From Salinicola tamaricis (GTDB lineage Bacteria; Pseudomonadota; Gammaproteobacteria; Pseudomonadales; Halomonadaceae), in assembly GCF_003006155.1 (NCBI RefSeq), contig NZ_CP023559.1, forward strand, positions 620,001 to 684,000: a stretch of DNA of 64,000 nt, written 5' to 3'. Numbering within the stretch: position 1 is the first letter of the stretch; each line of letters begins with the position of its first letter. Shown piece after piece: positions 8,435 to 18,809 of this stretch. A program made the position numbers and the translations under genes. The notes under the pieces are model-generated. The model saw nothing but the letters and a program-made list of their open reading frames with translations. It made no database searches and had not been told where the DNA came from.

Positions 8435-9919
8435 ATGCCCCATGAGTTTCTCCACTGCCTCCGGCTTATCATGCACGGCGAAGCGGTCTACCAGGGTGGC
8501 GCTGGCCTCGTTGAGCCCGATCACCTCGACCTCGGTACCCTCGCGGCGGAACTTGATCACCACGTTGTCCAGCGCGCCGACCCCGGTGATGTCCCAGAAG
8601 TGGGCGCGGGAGAGATCGATGCGTACCCGCGGCACCGCCTCCTTGAAGTCGAAGCTGTCGGTGAAGCGGGTCGAGGAAGCGAAGAACACCTGACCGATCA
8701 CCTCGTATTCGCGGGTCTCGCCGTCTGGCCCCATACGGCTGCCGATATACAGAATCTGCCCCACCTTGTTGGCGAAGAACAGCGACGCCAGCAGCACCCC
8801 GACCAGTACGCCGATGGCCAGGTTGTGGGTCGCCACCACCACGATCACCGTGGCCACCATGACGATGTTGGTCGACAGCGGATGGCGGCGCAGGTCGCGG
8901 ATCGACTCCCAACTGAAGGTACCGATCGAAACCATGATCATCACCGCCACCAGCGCGGCCATGGGGATCTGCGAGACCCAATCACCCAGAAACACCACCA
9001 GGATCAGCAGGAAGACCCCGGCGACCAGGGTCGAAAGGCGGTTGCGGCCGCCGGACTTCACGTTGATCACCGACTGCCCGATCATCGCGCAGCCAGCCAT
9101 GCCGCCGAGGAAGCCGGTGACGATGTTGGCCAGCCCCTGGCCCTTGCACTCGCGGTTTTTGTCACTGGGCGTATCGGTCAGCTCATCGACGATGGTCGCG
9201 GTCATCATCGATTCGAGCAGGCCGACCACGGCGATCGCCAGCGAATAGGGCAGGATGATCCACAGCGTTCCCAGATTGAGCGGCACGTCCGGCAGCAGGA
9301 ACACCGGCAGCGAATCGGGCAACTGGCCCATGTCGCCGACCGTGCGGATATCCATGCCGCTGAACATGTAGACCGCGGTGAGCACCACGATGCAGACCAA
9401 CGGCGACGGCAGCGTCTTGCCCACCACCGGCACGTAGGGGAACAGATAGATGATGCCGAGCCCGGCGGCGGTCATGGCGTAGACGTGCCAGGTGACCCCG
9501 GTCAGCTCCGGCAGCTGGGCCATGAAGATCAGGATCGCCAGCGCGTTGACGAAGCCGGTGACCACCGAGCGTGAGACGAAGCGCATCAACGCGCCGAGCT
9601 TGAGATAGCCGAACAGGATCTGGATCACCCCGGTCAGCAGGGTCGCGGCGAGCAGATACTGCAGCCCGTGGTCGCGCACCAGGGTCACCATCAGCAGCGC
9701 CGTGGCGCCGGTAGCGGCGGAGATCATCCCCGGGCGGCCGCCGGCGAAGGCGATCACCACCGCCATCGAAAACGAGGCATAGAGGCCGATCTTGGGATCG
9801 ACGCCGGCGATGATCGAGAACGCGATCGCCTCCGGAATCAGCGCCAGCGCCACCACGGCGCCGGCCAGCACGTCCGCGCGGACGTTGGAGAACCAGTGTT
9901 GTCTTATCGTGTCGAGCAT
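8432..9919 (-). CDS. SulP-family anion transporter with STAS domain
   Basis: A protein of about 495 residues: ten or more hydrophobic segments in the first ~390 residues, then a cytoplasmic STAS domain (about residues 400-490) with [20 protein letters not shown] at its core. The SulP signature region is in the first segments ([17 protein letters not shown]). The family carries sulfate, bicarbonate or other anions coupled to Na+ or H+. A bicarbonate role is plausible for a marine or haloalkaliphilic bacterium but cannot be read from sequence. I chose the ATG at 9919. A GTG at 9931 adds four residues. It forms a pair with the downstream UspA gene. Confidence 0.88.
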   Translation of the reverse strand: MLDTIRQHWFSNVRADVLAGAVVALALIPEAIAFSIIAGVDPKIGLYASFSMAVVIAFAGGRPGMISAATGATALLMVTLVRDHGLQYLLAATLLTGVIQILFGYLKLGALMRFVSRSVVTGFVNALAILIFMAQLPELTGVTWHVYAMTAAGLGIIYLFPYVPVVGKTLPSPLVCIVVLTAVYMFSGMDIRTVGDMGQLPDSLPVFLLPDVPLNLGTLWIILPYSLAIAVVGLLESMMTATIVDELTDTPSDKNRECKGQGLANIVTGFLGGMAGCAMIGQSVINVKSGGRNRLSTLVAGVFLLILVVFLGDWVSQIPMAALVAVMIMVSIGTFSWESIRDLRRHPLSTNIVMVATVIVVVATHNLAIGVLVGVLLASLFFANKVGQILYIGSRMGPDGETREYEVIGQVFFASSTRFTDSFDFKEAVPRVRIDLSRAHFWDITGVGALDNVVIKFRREGTEVEVIGLNEASATLVDRFAVHDKPEAVEKLMGH

Positions 9920-10389
9920 TGAAGGATCCACTCTGGGTCATGCCGCGGGAGAGATGGCGGCGCGACGACGGCCAGCGCACACGGCGCGAGCGCCGACACG
10001 GCGGCCGATCTGCCATCCAGAACACGCGGCTTGGCTTGGGTTCTACACGGTCGAGTGCAAAACGCTTGGGTTCACAACGAGAATCGGTGATACGAACGGA
10101 TACGGACCTGCGTGGCCCGGCCGGATGGCGGGTCGGCAAGTCGAGCGCGAGCGCGGCTCACGCGGAGGGGATCGACGCTAGGGTGGCGTCATGCGAACGG
10201 TGGCGCGTGTCATCGTTGCGTGCCTATCGGTACCATGTCTCTGGCGAAGGGCAGAAGATCCCTCGCCTTTTCTAACGTGCCGCGCCAGCGCTCGGCGCAC
10301 AGGCAGCCGGCGGGGTCGATGACCCGCGCACGGGGCGGCAACGCCGGCGCAGTCTAACAGCAAAGTGGTCATCAGCCCAGCCGCAGGCA
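9920..10389. other. Intergenic region, no gene recognised
   Basis: About 470 bases lie between the SulP start and the mntR stop. It should hold the SulP-UspA promoter (minus strand). A nine-base repeat (CTTGGGTTC) occurs at about 10036 and again about 33 bases on. Open frames here are short, are overlapped by each other, and show no recognisable protein. Confidence 0.5.
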
Positions 10390-10818
10390 TCAACGCGAGG
10401 CCCGGCGCGACTCCAGAAAGCGCTGCATTGCCTCGACGGTGGCGTCGCTACAGTGGTGTTCGATCCCTTCGGAATCCGCCTCGGCGACGTGCGCCGGAAC
10501 GCCGAGGGCAAGCAGCGTAGCGAGCACCAGCTGGTGGCGCGCTTCGACCTTCTCGGCCAGCGCCCGCCCCTGTTCGGTCAAGAAGACCCCGCGGTAGGGG
10601 CGCGCTTCGGCCAGTCCATCGCGCTTGAGTCGTGAGATCACCTTGGACACCGCCGCGGCGCTGACGCCGAAGCGCTCCGCCAGGTCACTGGCACGCGCCT
10701 CGCCATGATCCCGATGCAGCTGCGCGATCTCCTCCACGTAATCTTCCACCAGCTCCTGCTGATGATCGAGACGAGTGCGCTCGAAGCGGGCGTAACGTGG
10801 TCGGGGTGTTCCTGGCAT
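10390..10818 (-). CDS. mntR: Manganese-responsive DtxR-family regulator MntR
   Basis: A 142-residue DtxR/MntR-family protein. The winged helix-turn-helix is at about residues 38-85 (ASDLAERFGVSAAAVSKVISRLKRDGL), and the C-terminal metal-binding and dimerisation domain contains EGIEHHCSD, typical of MntR. With Mn2+ bound it represses manganese import. It lies 75 bases downstream of mntH on the same strand, which fixes the assignment. A candidate operator is in the mntH promoter at 12243-12260. Confidence 0.88.
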   Translation of the reverse strand: MPGTPRPRYARFERTRLDHQQELVEDYVEEIAQLHRDHGEARASDLAERFGVSAAAVSKVISRLKRDGLAEARPYRGVFLTEQGRALAEKVEARHQLVLATLLALGVPAHVAEADSEGIEHHCSDATVEAMQRFLESRRASR

Positions 10819-10893
10819 GGTGTTCTCATCGACATCGAATGGGGTGAACGGTCACGCGCCAGCGGCACCGCCCGTTCACGGCACGTAGAGAGC

Positions 10894-12175
10894 CTACAGC
10901 AACTCGAAGGCCAACACATAACCATTCAACAGGATGATCACCCCGGCCACCACGCAACCCAGCAGCGTGACCCAGCGCCGGCTGACCAGATTGCCCATCA
11001 CCCCGCGACGCGCGGTGAACTGGATCAGCGGCACCAGGGCGAAGGGGATACCGAAGCTGAGCACCACCTGGCTCGCCACCAGCACCTGCTGCTCGGGCAG
11101 GCCGAGCATGATCACCGCGATCGCCGGCAGCATGGTCAACAGCCGACGCAGCCAGATGGGGATGGTGAAACCGACGAAGCCCTGCATCACCACCTGCCCC
11201 GCCATGGTGCCGACGATCGATGACGACAGCCCCGCCAGCAGCAGGGTGAACCCGAACAGCGTGCTCGCCAGCTCACGGTTCATCAGCGGCGCCAGCAGCT
11301 GGTAGCTCTGCTCGATCGAGGCCACGCCGGTGCGCCCGCTGTCGAAGAACACCGCCGCCGCCAGCGCCAGCATCGAGAGATTGATGATCCCGGCCACGCC
11401 CATGCCGATGATCACGTCCCAGCGGTAGAAGCGCATCGCACGCACGCTTGCGCTCGTCGTCGGTGGTAGCCGGGATGCGCCGCTGGGACAGCGACGAGTG
11501 CAGATAGATGACGTGGGGCATCACCGTGGCACCCAGAATCCCCGCGGCCAGGAAGACCGCATAGCCGTCAGGGAACTGCGGCACCAGCATGCCGGTGAGC
11601 GCCGGCCCGGCATCGGGCTTACCCATCAGGATCTGGGCAATGAACCCCGCCGCCACCGCCAGCAGCATGCTGCCGATGATCACCTCGAGCAGGCGGAAAC
11701 CGTAGCGCTGCATGGTCAACGCCGCATAGGTGACCGCGCCGGTGAGCAGCGCGCCTTCGAGCATCGAAAGCCCGAACAGCAGGTGGAACGCCAGCGCCGC
11801 GCCGAGGAACTCGGCCAGATCGGTGGCGATCGCCACCAGCTCGGCCTGGACCCAGTAGAACCACACCAGCGGCCGCGGATAGCGCTCGCGGATCATCTCC
11901 GCCAGATTGCGCCCGGTGGCCAGCCCCAGGCGCACCGATAGCGTCTGGATCAGCATCGCCATGAGATTGGCCCACAGCACTACCCACAGCAGGGTGTAGC
12001 CGTAGCGCGAGCCGGCCTCGATGTTGGTGGCGAAGTTACCGGGATCGATATAGGCGACCGCGGCGATCAACGCCGGGCCGAAGAAGGGCAGGAAACGCAT
12101 CACCAGCGACCGCTGCCGTGCCGGCGCCGACGGGTTCGCGCGTGCCGCGCGGGCGTCACTCACACTGTTGAACAC
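10894..12175 (-). CDS. mntH: NRAMP-family Mn2+/H+ symporter MntH (one frameshift)
   Basis: An NRAMP transporter of about 426 residues. The metal-binding DPGN motif in TM1 is at residues 44-47, and the MPH motif of TM6 is in [14 protein letters not shown]. The frame breaks near 11440, just after TM6 ([10 protein letters not shown]...), and the remaining five to six membrane segments continue in another frame to the stop at 10894. Everything else of the protein is present, so a one-base indel explains the break. It imports manganese driven by protons at the inner membrane. It is the first gene of a mntH-mntR operon. Confidence 0.88.
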
Positions 12176-12242
12176 GCTGACCTCGGAACGTCGACGACCG
12201 GGCGAGCCCGCGCCATCAGCGCCTTGTCGCCCGGGTTATCAA

Positions 12243-12260
12243 GTTAAACCATGGTTGACA
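12243..12260. promoter_or_regulatory. Candidate MntR operator / mntH promoter
   Basis: A perfect 10-bp palindrome AACCATGGTT (12247-12256) lies inside a longer imperfect dyad, about 70 bases upstream of the mntH start. On the minus strand TATATT, a possible -10 element, lies a few bases upstream of it, so a bound repressor would block transcription. MntR boxes are AT-rich dyads of this size, but the sequence does not closely match the E. coli consensus. Confidence 0.35.
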
Positions 12261-12381
12261 AAATATACCCGAGTTATCGAAAGCGCAACGGGGCCGCGCG
12301 ATGAGTTATCTCAATCAGGGTGATAGATGTCTCCCAATGACGGCGATGCCGACGTCGAGACTAGCCCCTGCCTGAAACCGC

Positions 12382-13144
12382 CTAACGCCACTGCAGGATC
12401 GGCCAGCCACGCGCCTCGGCGGTGGCCCGCAGGCGGGCATCCGGCTGGGTGGCATGGGGATGGTCGACGAATTCGAGCAGCGGCAGGTCATTGTAGGAGT
12501 CACTGTAGCCCCAGGTCTCCCAGCCCTCGGCGAAGCCGGTGTCGTGGGCCTCTAACCACTCGGCGAAGGCGTCGAGCTTGCCCTGCTGATAGGTCTGGAT
12601 GCCGGTGGGCTCGCCGGTGAAGCGCCCCTCGGCATCCAGCTCGGGCAGGGTGGCGAGCGCCCCGTCGGCACCGACGAAACGCGCGATCGGTTCGACCAGA
12701 TGGTGCATCGAGGCCGAGATCACCAGGGTCGCGTGGCCTTGCTCGCGGTGCTGTCTTAGCCGCTCGACCCCGCCCTGCATCAGCCTGGGTGCCACCGCGC
12801 GCTGGACGAACGCCTCGACCTGTTCACGCACCGTGTCGCGCTGGCGGCCGATCAGCGGGCCGAGGGTGAAGCGCAGGTGCTCGGTCATGTCCAGGGTGCC
12901 GGCATGATACTGAAGGTCCCTCGCGCATGCGCGCCAGCAGCGCCTCGCCCTCCTCGACCCAGCCGCAGGCGATCACCCATTCGAGCCAGAGGTGTGTGCA
13001 GTCGCCGTCGAGCAGCGTGTCGTCGAGATCGAAGATGGCCAGCGCGCTGGGCTGCTGCGCCGGAGAACGGATGAAGTAGCCAAGCGGAACTCCCGTAGCG
13101 GTCGCGGAAAAGGGCCCGCTCAGGATACACGCTCGTGCTCTCAT
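12382..13144 (-). CDS. HAD-IB family (SerB-like) phosphatase (one frameshift)
   Basis: The nucleophile motif DLDDTLLDGD of a HAD-IB phosphatase lies in the N-terminal part, followed by THLWLEW. After ARMREGPS the frame shifts by one base (about 12915), and the sequence resumes as YHAGTLDMTEHLRFTLGP, with the motif II serine in VISASMHHLV and motif III/IV in GYSDSYNDLPLL. About 245 residues in all, matching the HAD-IB subfamily (phosphoserine phosphatase-like, histidinol-phosphatase-like). The substrate cannot be assigned. The start at 13144 is the nearest ATG that includes the whole domain. It lies directly upstream of a second HAD-type gene on the same strand. Confidence 0.75.
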
Positions 13145-13193
13145 GCCAACGCCCGCGGGCGCCCGACGCCATCCGTCCAGGTTTTGATGCAGC

Positions 13194-13888
13194 CTAGCCC
13201 TCGCGTGCGAACCACCCTGCACACTGAGTCACCAAGGCGTCGAGATCGGGCGCCATCAGATCCGGCGGGTCGCCCCAGGATTCGAACGCCCGCTGGGGGT
13301 CGCGCTGGAGCCAGGCGGCACGCAGCCCAGCGTAGCGTGCACCGATGATCTCCGCAGGCTCCGCCGAGACCAGCCAGGTGGCCTCCGGGCGCGAGTGGGT
13401 GCGCGCGCGCAGGTGCGCATAGAGCGCGGCATCCGGCTGGAAGCGCCGCACCTCCTCGGCGCTGACGATATCTCGAACCGATCCGCAAGACCTGAGTTAT
13501 CGAGCAGCAGTTCGATGTCGTAACGGCTGGCGTTGGAGAACACCACGCAGCGCACGCCCAGCCCGCGCAGGCGGGTCAGCGCGGCGGGGGCATCGGCGAA
13601 CGCCGGTAGCCGACGGCAGTGCGCCAGCAGTGCCTGCTTGCTCTCCTCCCCCAGGCGCGTGCCGCGCTCGCGGTCCACGGCCTCCAGCGCCTCGCGCTGA
13701 ATGCGATGGAAATCGGCGTAAGCGCCCATCAAGCCACGCCGATAGGTGAACTCGGACTGCTTCTCGCGAAAACGTCGGGTGAAGGCGTCGGCTTCGGCCG
13801 CGCCCAGGCGCAGCGCAAGCAGCGCCGACAGATCGCGAGTATCGACCAGGGTATCGTGGAGCGCGAAGGCGAAGAGCGGTGTATCCAT
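13194..13888 (-). CDS. HAD-like hydrolase lacking the usual nucleophile (one frameshift)
   Basis: About 230 residues with the fold pattern of the haloacid dehalogenase superfamily: a helical cap after the first motif, motif II in CVVFSNASRYD, then RRFQPDAALYAHL and WLVSAEPAEIIGARYAGL near the end. The first motif reads FALHDTLVDT. The position of the catalytic Asp (FDxxGTL in relatives) is Ala9, so the protein as sequenced should not form a phospho- or alkyl-enzyme. One indel near 13470 joins the two halves. ATG 13888 was chosen because it starts six residues before motif I. Divergent from cdhR. Confidence 0.65.
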
Positions 13889-14050
13889 GCGGAATCCTTG
13901 GTAACGTGACGCCCCGTGGTTTGACAATAAAAGACGCACACACCCTTTTACCCGGAAACGCCACGCTCGGCCCTAACTTTGGGCAAGTCATCTCGAATCG
14001 TCTTCGTGCCGTGGCACCGCAGGCGGCCCCCCTCAGTTCGCGGAATCGTG

Positions 14051-14148
14051 CCCGTGAAAACTCGGCCTTGAAAACGTGCCTTTGAAAACGTGCCTTTGAA
14101 AACGTAGCCGTGGAGACATGCCGGTGGAGACACACCCGTGGAGAAGAG
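14051..14148 (+). repeat. Imperfect 14-bp tandem array running into the cdhR start
   Basis: Seven consecutive units of about 14 bases: CCCGTGAAAACTCGG, CCTTGAAAACGTG, CCTTTGAAAACGTG (14079-14092), CCTTTGAAAACGTA (14093-14106), then GCCGTGGAGACATG, CCGGTGGAGACACA and CCCGTGGAGAAGAG. The GTG start of cdhR is inside the last unit. The array occupies the promoter and leader between the HAD gene and cdhR. Confidence 0.65.
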
Positions 14149-15140
14149 CCTGACACCGCCCATCACGCTGGGATTCGTGCTGATTCCGCGCTTCTCGATG
14201 CTGGCATTCTTCTCCGCTGTGGAGCCGCTGCGCATCGCCAATCGCCTCGCCGGCCGCGCCCCTATCGTTGGGTCCTGATCAGCGAGGGCGGTGGGCCGGT
14301 CACCGCCAGCAACGACATGACCCTGCTCACGGACTGTGATCTGAACAGCGCGCCGAGCCTGTCGCGGGTCGCGGTATGCGCCGGCTTCGAACCCGATCGC
14401 GGCCTGACGCGACGCTTTTCCCAGTGGCTGCATCGCCGCGCCGGTGAAGGCGTGCTGCTCGGGGGCATCGACACCGGCCCCGTGCTGCTGGCCGACATGG
14501 GCTGCTCGCCGGCCATCGGGTGACGCTGCACTGGGAGAGTCGCCCGCCTTCCGCGAGCGCTTTCCCGCCCTGGAAGCGGTCGAGTCGCTCTACGAGCTCG
14601 ATGCCCGCTGCTTCACCTGCGCCGGCGGCGCCGCGGCCATGGACCTGGCCCTGGAGCTGATTGCCCGCGACCATGGTCAGGCGCTCGCCGACGACACCGC
14701 CGAGCAGCTGATCCATGCGCGTCTGCGCCCACGGGAGGGGCCCAGCGGCTGCCCCTGGCCCCCGCCTGGGCACCCACTGCCGCCCCCTGGTCGATGCCGT
14801 GGCGCTGATGGAGCGCCATCTCGAACAGCCGCTGGCGATCGCCGCGCTGGCCGCGCGTATCGGACTCTCGCCGCGCCAGCTGCAGCGCCTGTTCGACGCC
14901 GAGCTGAGCCAGCGCCCGCGCGACTACTATCTGAATCTGCGCCTGGATCGCGCGCGCCATCTGCTCGAAGAGACCGAGCGCGACATCCTCAGCATCGCCC
15001 TCGCCTGCGGCTTCGGTTCCGCTTCCAGCTTCGCGCGCGCCTACCGTCAGCGTTACGGGCATCCACCGCGGGCCGCGCGCCAGCCACGCGCCGACAGCCC
15101 CGAGGCCACCACCGCGCCACATCTCAGCCGCGGCGGATAG
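14138..15140 (+). CDS. cdhR: GlxA-type AraC-family regulator of carnitine catabolism (several frameshifts)
   Basis: The protein has an N-terminal DJ-1/PfpI-like sensor domain (TLGFVLIPRFSMLAFFSAVEP, later GIDTGPVLLAD and FRERFPALEAVESLYELD) and a C-terminal AraC helix-turn-helix pair (LAARIGLSPRQLQRLFD ... IALACGFGSASSFARAYRQRYG). This is the architecture of CdhR and GbdR. The pieces lie in different frames, with breaks near 14262, 14502, 14545 and 14738. Every expected segment is present. The GTG at 14138 gives the first strand directly. It faces and overlaps the cdhB stop by 17 bases. In Pseudomonas, CdhR activates the carnitine dehydrogenase operon, the same gene set as here. Confidence 0.75.
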
Positions 15141-15593
15141 CGATCCGCCGCCCCGCCGCGCTGGGCCAGTCGTCCCCAGCCCTGGGCAACAGCGCAATCG
15201 CCGCCGCCACCGCCTCGGGAAAGCCGGCGGGGCGGCCACTGGCGACATCGATGCCCATCAGCATCTGCTCGCTGGTCGCCAGGGTGTTGCCCTCGGCGTC
15301 ATGCAGCGTGAAGAACACGTGCAGCCGCTTGGCATCGCTGTCGAGCAGGGTCAACGCCACCCGCAGCGGCTCGCCCCGGTGCACGTCGCGGCAGTAGCAG
15401 AGGTGGGTCTCGAGGGTGTAGAGCGTGTAGGCGTAGCGGGACGGCCGGCCGCGTCTAGACCAATGCGATCCATCAGCGCCTCCACCGCCAGCGAGAACAC
15501 CCGCGCGTACTCGGCGTCGTTCATGTGACCGTTATAGTCGACCCAGGCGTCCGCCACCCGAGTCCGGTAGAGCGTCTCCGCCTGAGCCGCCAT
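15124..15593 (-). CDS. cdhB: Hotdog thioesterase of carnitine catabolism (one frameshift)
   Basis: A hotdog-fold thioesterase of about 155 residues. The N-terminal active-site region is VADAWVDYNGHMNDAEYARVFS, with the catalytic Asp/Asn-type motif DYNGHMND. The frame breaks near 15440 and resumes as HRGEPLRVALTLLDSDAKRLHVFFTLHD. In P. aeruginosa CdhB hydrolyses betainyl-CoA to glycine betaine, the last step after CdhC. Its start overlaps the cdhA stop (ATGA at 15593). The three enzyme genes are collinear on the minus strand, supporting the role. Confidence 0.75.
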
Positions 15594-16560
15594 CAGATCC
15601 GCCCCTCGAGCCCTTCGGCTTCCGGCCAGTATTTCTGGGTCAGTGCGAGCAGCTCGGTGAGAAACGCATCGCGGCGCGTCTCCAGCTCGGCGACACTGCG
15701 CCCGGCGGCTTGATGCTCGCAGCCATCCGCCACCTTATCGATCAGCGCTTCCGTCAGCTCAGGGGCCTCCAACTTGGTCCACGGCAGCTTCAGCGCCGGG
15801 CCGAACTGATGCAGCATGTGGCGCATGCCGCCTTCGCCGCCGGCGAGATGGAAGGTCAGGAAGGTCCCCATCAGCGACCAGCGCAGGCCGGCGCCGTAGA
15901 CCACGGCGGCATCGATCTCCTCGGTGGTGGCGACACCGTCATTCACCAGATGCAGCGCTTCGCGCCACAGTGCCTCCAGCCGATCGGCGACGTGCCCTTC
16001 GATCTCGCGCCGCACCACCAGCGGGCGCATACCCAGCGCGGCGTACTTCGCCCGGGCGCGTTCGATCATCCTCGGTGGCGTATGCTCGCCCCCCACCAGC
16101 TCCACCAGCGGCAGCAGATAGACCGGATTGAACGGGTGCGCCACGATCACACGCCCGGGCTCGCGGGTGCAGGCAGCCTGCAGATCGCTCGGCTTGATCC
16201 CCGACGTGGAAGAGCCGATCACCACCCCAGGCGCGGCCACGGCATCGAGCTGGCGCAACACATCGTGCTTGAGCGCCAGCCGCTCGGGCACGTTCTCCTG
16301 GATCAGCTCGGCGCCCTCGACGGCGGCATCGAGGGAATCGACGAAGGTCAGCGCCGCGGGGTCAGCGCCCTCGGCAAGCCCCAGCCGCTCCAGCGCCGGC
16401 CAGGCCCGCGCGACGAAGGCGCGAGTACGCGCGGGTGCGGTGGTGTCGGGGTCGAAAGCGGTGACCCGGCAGCCGGCGCCAGGGCACGGGCGATCCAGCC
16501 ATTGCCGATGACGCCGGTGCCGATCACGGCAACGTTGCGGGGAAGTTCGGGAGCACTCAT
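15593..16560 (-). CDS. cdhA: L-carnitine 3-dehydrogenase (frame broken)
   Basis: A 3-hydroxyacyl-CoA-dehydrogenase-like enzyme of about 320 residues. The Rossmann motif is VIGTGVIGNGW (residues 12-22). GSSTSGIKPSDLQ and AHPFNPVYLLPLVELVGG are the substrate-binding and catalytic segments of carnitine dehydrogenases, and the C-terminal helical domain contains GAGLRWSLMGTFLTFHLAGGEGGM. It oxidises L-carnitine to 3-dehydrocarnitine with NAD+. The frame shifts near 16475 (after WIARALAP), and the intervening ~60 residues can be followed in another frame. Length and neighbours (BKACE upstream, thioesterase downstream) support the name. Confidence 0.85.
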
Positions 16561-16647
16561 GCAGACCTCGCAGGGAACAGAGACAGGTGGGACCGCGCGC
16601 TCGGCACTACCAGCACGCGATCGCGATGGGCGACAGGCGCGGCGCGC

Positions 16648-17529
16648 TCAGGGCTTACGCAGTCCCAGCGACTCGCGGGTCTGCGCCGGCGTCTGCACCT
16701 TGCCACCGAGGTTCTCGACCAGAGTGGCGGCACGCTCGACCAGCTGGGCGTTGGTGGCGAAGACCCCCTTGCTCAGATAGAGATTGTCTTCGAGCCCCAC
16801 GCGCACATGGCCCCCGAGCAGCACCGACTGCGCCACCATCGGGAACTGCTGGCGGCCGATGCCGAAGGCGGACCAGATGGCGTTTTCCGGCAGCTTGTTA
16901 CGCATCGCCAGCATGGTCTCGGTATCGGCCTCGGCACCCCACGGAATCCCCAGGCAGAGCTGGAACAGCGGGTCGCCGTCGATCAGCCCCTCGTCGATCA
17001 ACTGCCGGGCGAACCAGACATGCCCCAGATCGAAGCACTCGAGTTCCGGCTTGACCCCGGCCTGCTGGATCAGCCGCGCGTGCTCACGCAGCCAGTCGGC
17101 GCTGTTGAGATAGATCATCTCGCCGAAGTTGAGACTGCCGCAGTCGAGGGTGCACAGCTCCGGCAGCAGCGCGCCAACCGGTTCATGGCGCTGAGCCGGT
17201 GTCTGCAGATCGGTGCCGGTGCGGCCGTGAATGGCGCCATCGCGAATCTCGGGATAGAGATCGCCACCGCCGCCGGCGGTGATGTTGATCACCGCATCGA
17301 CATCGGACTCACGAATGCGCTCGACCACCTCGCGGAAGTGATCGGTCGAGTGGCTGACGCCACCGGTCTCCGGGTCGCGCACATGAAGATGGACGATGCT
17401 GGCGCCGGCGCGCGCCGCATCCAGGGCGCTATCGGCGATCTGGCGCGGGGTGATCGGCAGATCCGGGTGCTTGCCGGCGGTATCGCCGGCGCCGGTGACG
17501 GCGCAGGTCAGAATGACGTCTCGGTTCAT
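16648..17529 (-). CDS. cdhC: BKACE-family dehydrocarnitine cleavage enzyme
   Basis: A 293-residue beta-keto acid cleavage enzyme. The zinc-binding HxH is His47/His49 in [28 protein letters not shown] and [16 protein letters not shown] are typical family blocks. It would condense 3-dehydrocarnitine with acetyl-CoA to give betainyl-CoA and acetoacetate. The start at 17529 follows GGGAGAG. The frame is open much further upstream, but that part has no similarity to the family. It is the first gene of the cdhCAB operon. Three phased direct repeats lie 120-146 bases upstream. Confidence 0.88.
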   Translation of the reverse strand: MNRDVILTCAVTGAGDTAGKHPDLPITPRQIADSALDAARAGASIVHLHVRDPETGGVSHSTDHFREVVERIRESDVDAVINITAGGGGDLYPEIRDGAIHGRTGTDLQTPAQRHEPVGALLPELCTLDCGSLNFGEMIYLNSADWLREHARLIQQAGVKPELECFDLGHVWFARQLIDEGLIDGDPLFQLCLGIPWGAEADTETMLAMRNKLPENAIWSAFGIGRQQFPMVAQSVLLGGHVRVGLEDNLYLSKGVFATNAQLVERAATLVENLGGKVQTPAQTRESLGLRKP

Positions 17530-17647
17530 GCAGGCTCTCCCTGGCGTGGCTCGGCAAGCTGTGGCCGGGCGACGGGTGTTCGAGGGCACAGCCATGGCGG
17601 CCGGCCTCACAAGAACCCATTGTGGCCGCGACCCGGTGGCCGAAATT

Positions 17648-17675
17648 GACACCAGACGACACCAAATCGACGCCA
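17648..17675. promoter_or_regulatory. Phased direct repeats, candidate CdhR site
   Basis: GACACCA (17648-17654), GACACCA (17658-17664) and GACGCCA (17669-17675) recur at 10- and 11-base intervals, one helical turn. They lie 120-146 bases upstream of cdhC, in the divergent cdhC/argC intergenic region. Direct half-sites with helical phasing are typical for AraC-family activators, but no CdhR consensus was available to compare with. Confidence 0.35.
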
Positions 17676-17854
17676 TACGACGTTCGCCTGCCTCTCTCAC
17701 CCCCTGCACTGCCGCCGGGCGCTCGCACCTCCGCCCCTGGCTGCCCTCAGTCTGCCACCTGCCTGCCGCTGGGCAGCACGCGGCATGACACGGCGGCGCG
17801 AAAACCGCACAAATGGAGGCTGATACCGCGACTCGGACACGACAGGAAAACGCC

Positions 17855-18796
17855 ATGGCACACAGGGTCTACGTCGATGGACAGGAGGGCACCACAGGGC
17901 TGCGCCTGTTCGACTATCTCCAGGCACGCAGCGACATCGAGCTGCTGCGCATCGATAGCGACAAGCGCAAGGACCGGCCGAGCGTGCACGCCTGCTCAAC
18001 GCCGCCGATGTCGCTTTTCTGTGTCTGCCCGACGCCGCCTCGCGCGAGGCCGCGGCGATGGTCGAGAATCCGAACACCTGCTTGATCGACGCCAGTACCG
18101 CCTTCCGTACCGCCGACGACTGGGTCTATGGCCTGCCCGAGCTGGCCCCGGCCAGCGCGAGCGGATTCGCGCCAGCAAGCGCATCGCCAACGTCGGCTGC
18201 CACGCCAGCGCCTTCGTGCTGCTGGTGCGGCCGCTGATCGACGCCGGCCTGCTGCCGCCGGACTATCCGCTCTCTCTGCCTTCTCGCTGACCGGCTACAG
18301 CGGCGGCGGCACAGATATCGCCGCCTACGAGGCCGACCATGACGGCCGCCTGCAGGCGCCGCGCCCCTACGCCATGGGACAGGGCCACAAGCACCTGCCG
18401 GAGATGCAGCTGCACGGCCGGCTGGCCGCGCCGCCGGTGTTCTCGCCGATCGTCGGCCCCTTCCTCAAGGGGCTGTCGGTGCACGTGCCGCTACAGCTTG
18501 GCGCCCTGCCGGCATCGATGCCGAGCAGCTGCTCGACGTCTACCGCGCGCGCACTATGCCGACGAGCCCTTCGTGCGCATCCTGCCGTTCGCCGACGACG
18601 CCACGCTCGACGGCGGCGCCTTCGATATTCAGGCGTGCAACGACACAACCGGGTCGATCTGGGCGTGTTCGGCAACGCCGAGCGGCTGACGCTGGTCTCA
18701 CGGCTGGACAATCTGGGCAAGGGTGCCGCCGGCTCGGCGGTCCAGAACATGAACGTGCATCTGGGGCTGGAGGATAGCGTCGGCCTCAGCGTCTGA
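17855..18796 (+). CDS. argC: N-acetyl-gamma-glutamyl-phosphate reductase, type 2 (many frameshifts)
   Basis: The type 2 ArgC (about 313 residues) can be read across frames: [18 protein letters not shown] (NADP-binding start), [36 protein letters not shown] with the catalytic Cys, [30 protein letters not shown] with the catalytic His, [16 protein letters not shown] and [17 protein letters not shown]. At least five indels interrupt it, yet no segment is missing and every motif is well conserved. It reduces N-acetylglutamyl phosphate in arginine synthesis. Decay of such a gene in a prototroph is unlikely, so this is the best internal evidence that the indels are artefacts. AGGAAA precedes the ATG. 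Confidence 0.8.
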
Positions 18797-18809
18797 CTGG
18801 AGCAGCGTC

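Noticed and set aside
17530..17854. Upstream extension of cdhC to 17856
   Set aside because: The added residues are not alignable to BKACE proteins, and a good ribosome-binding site sits before 17529.
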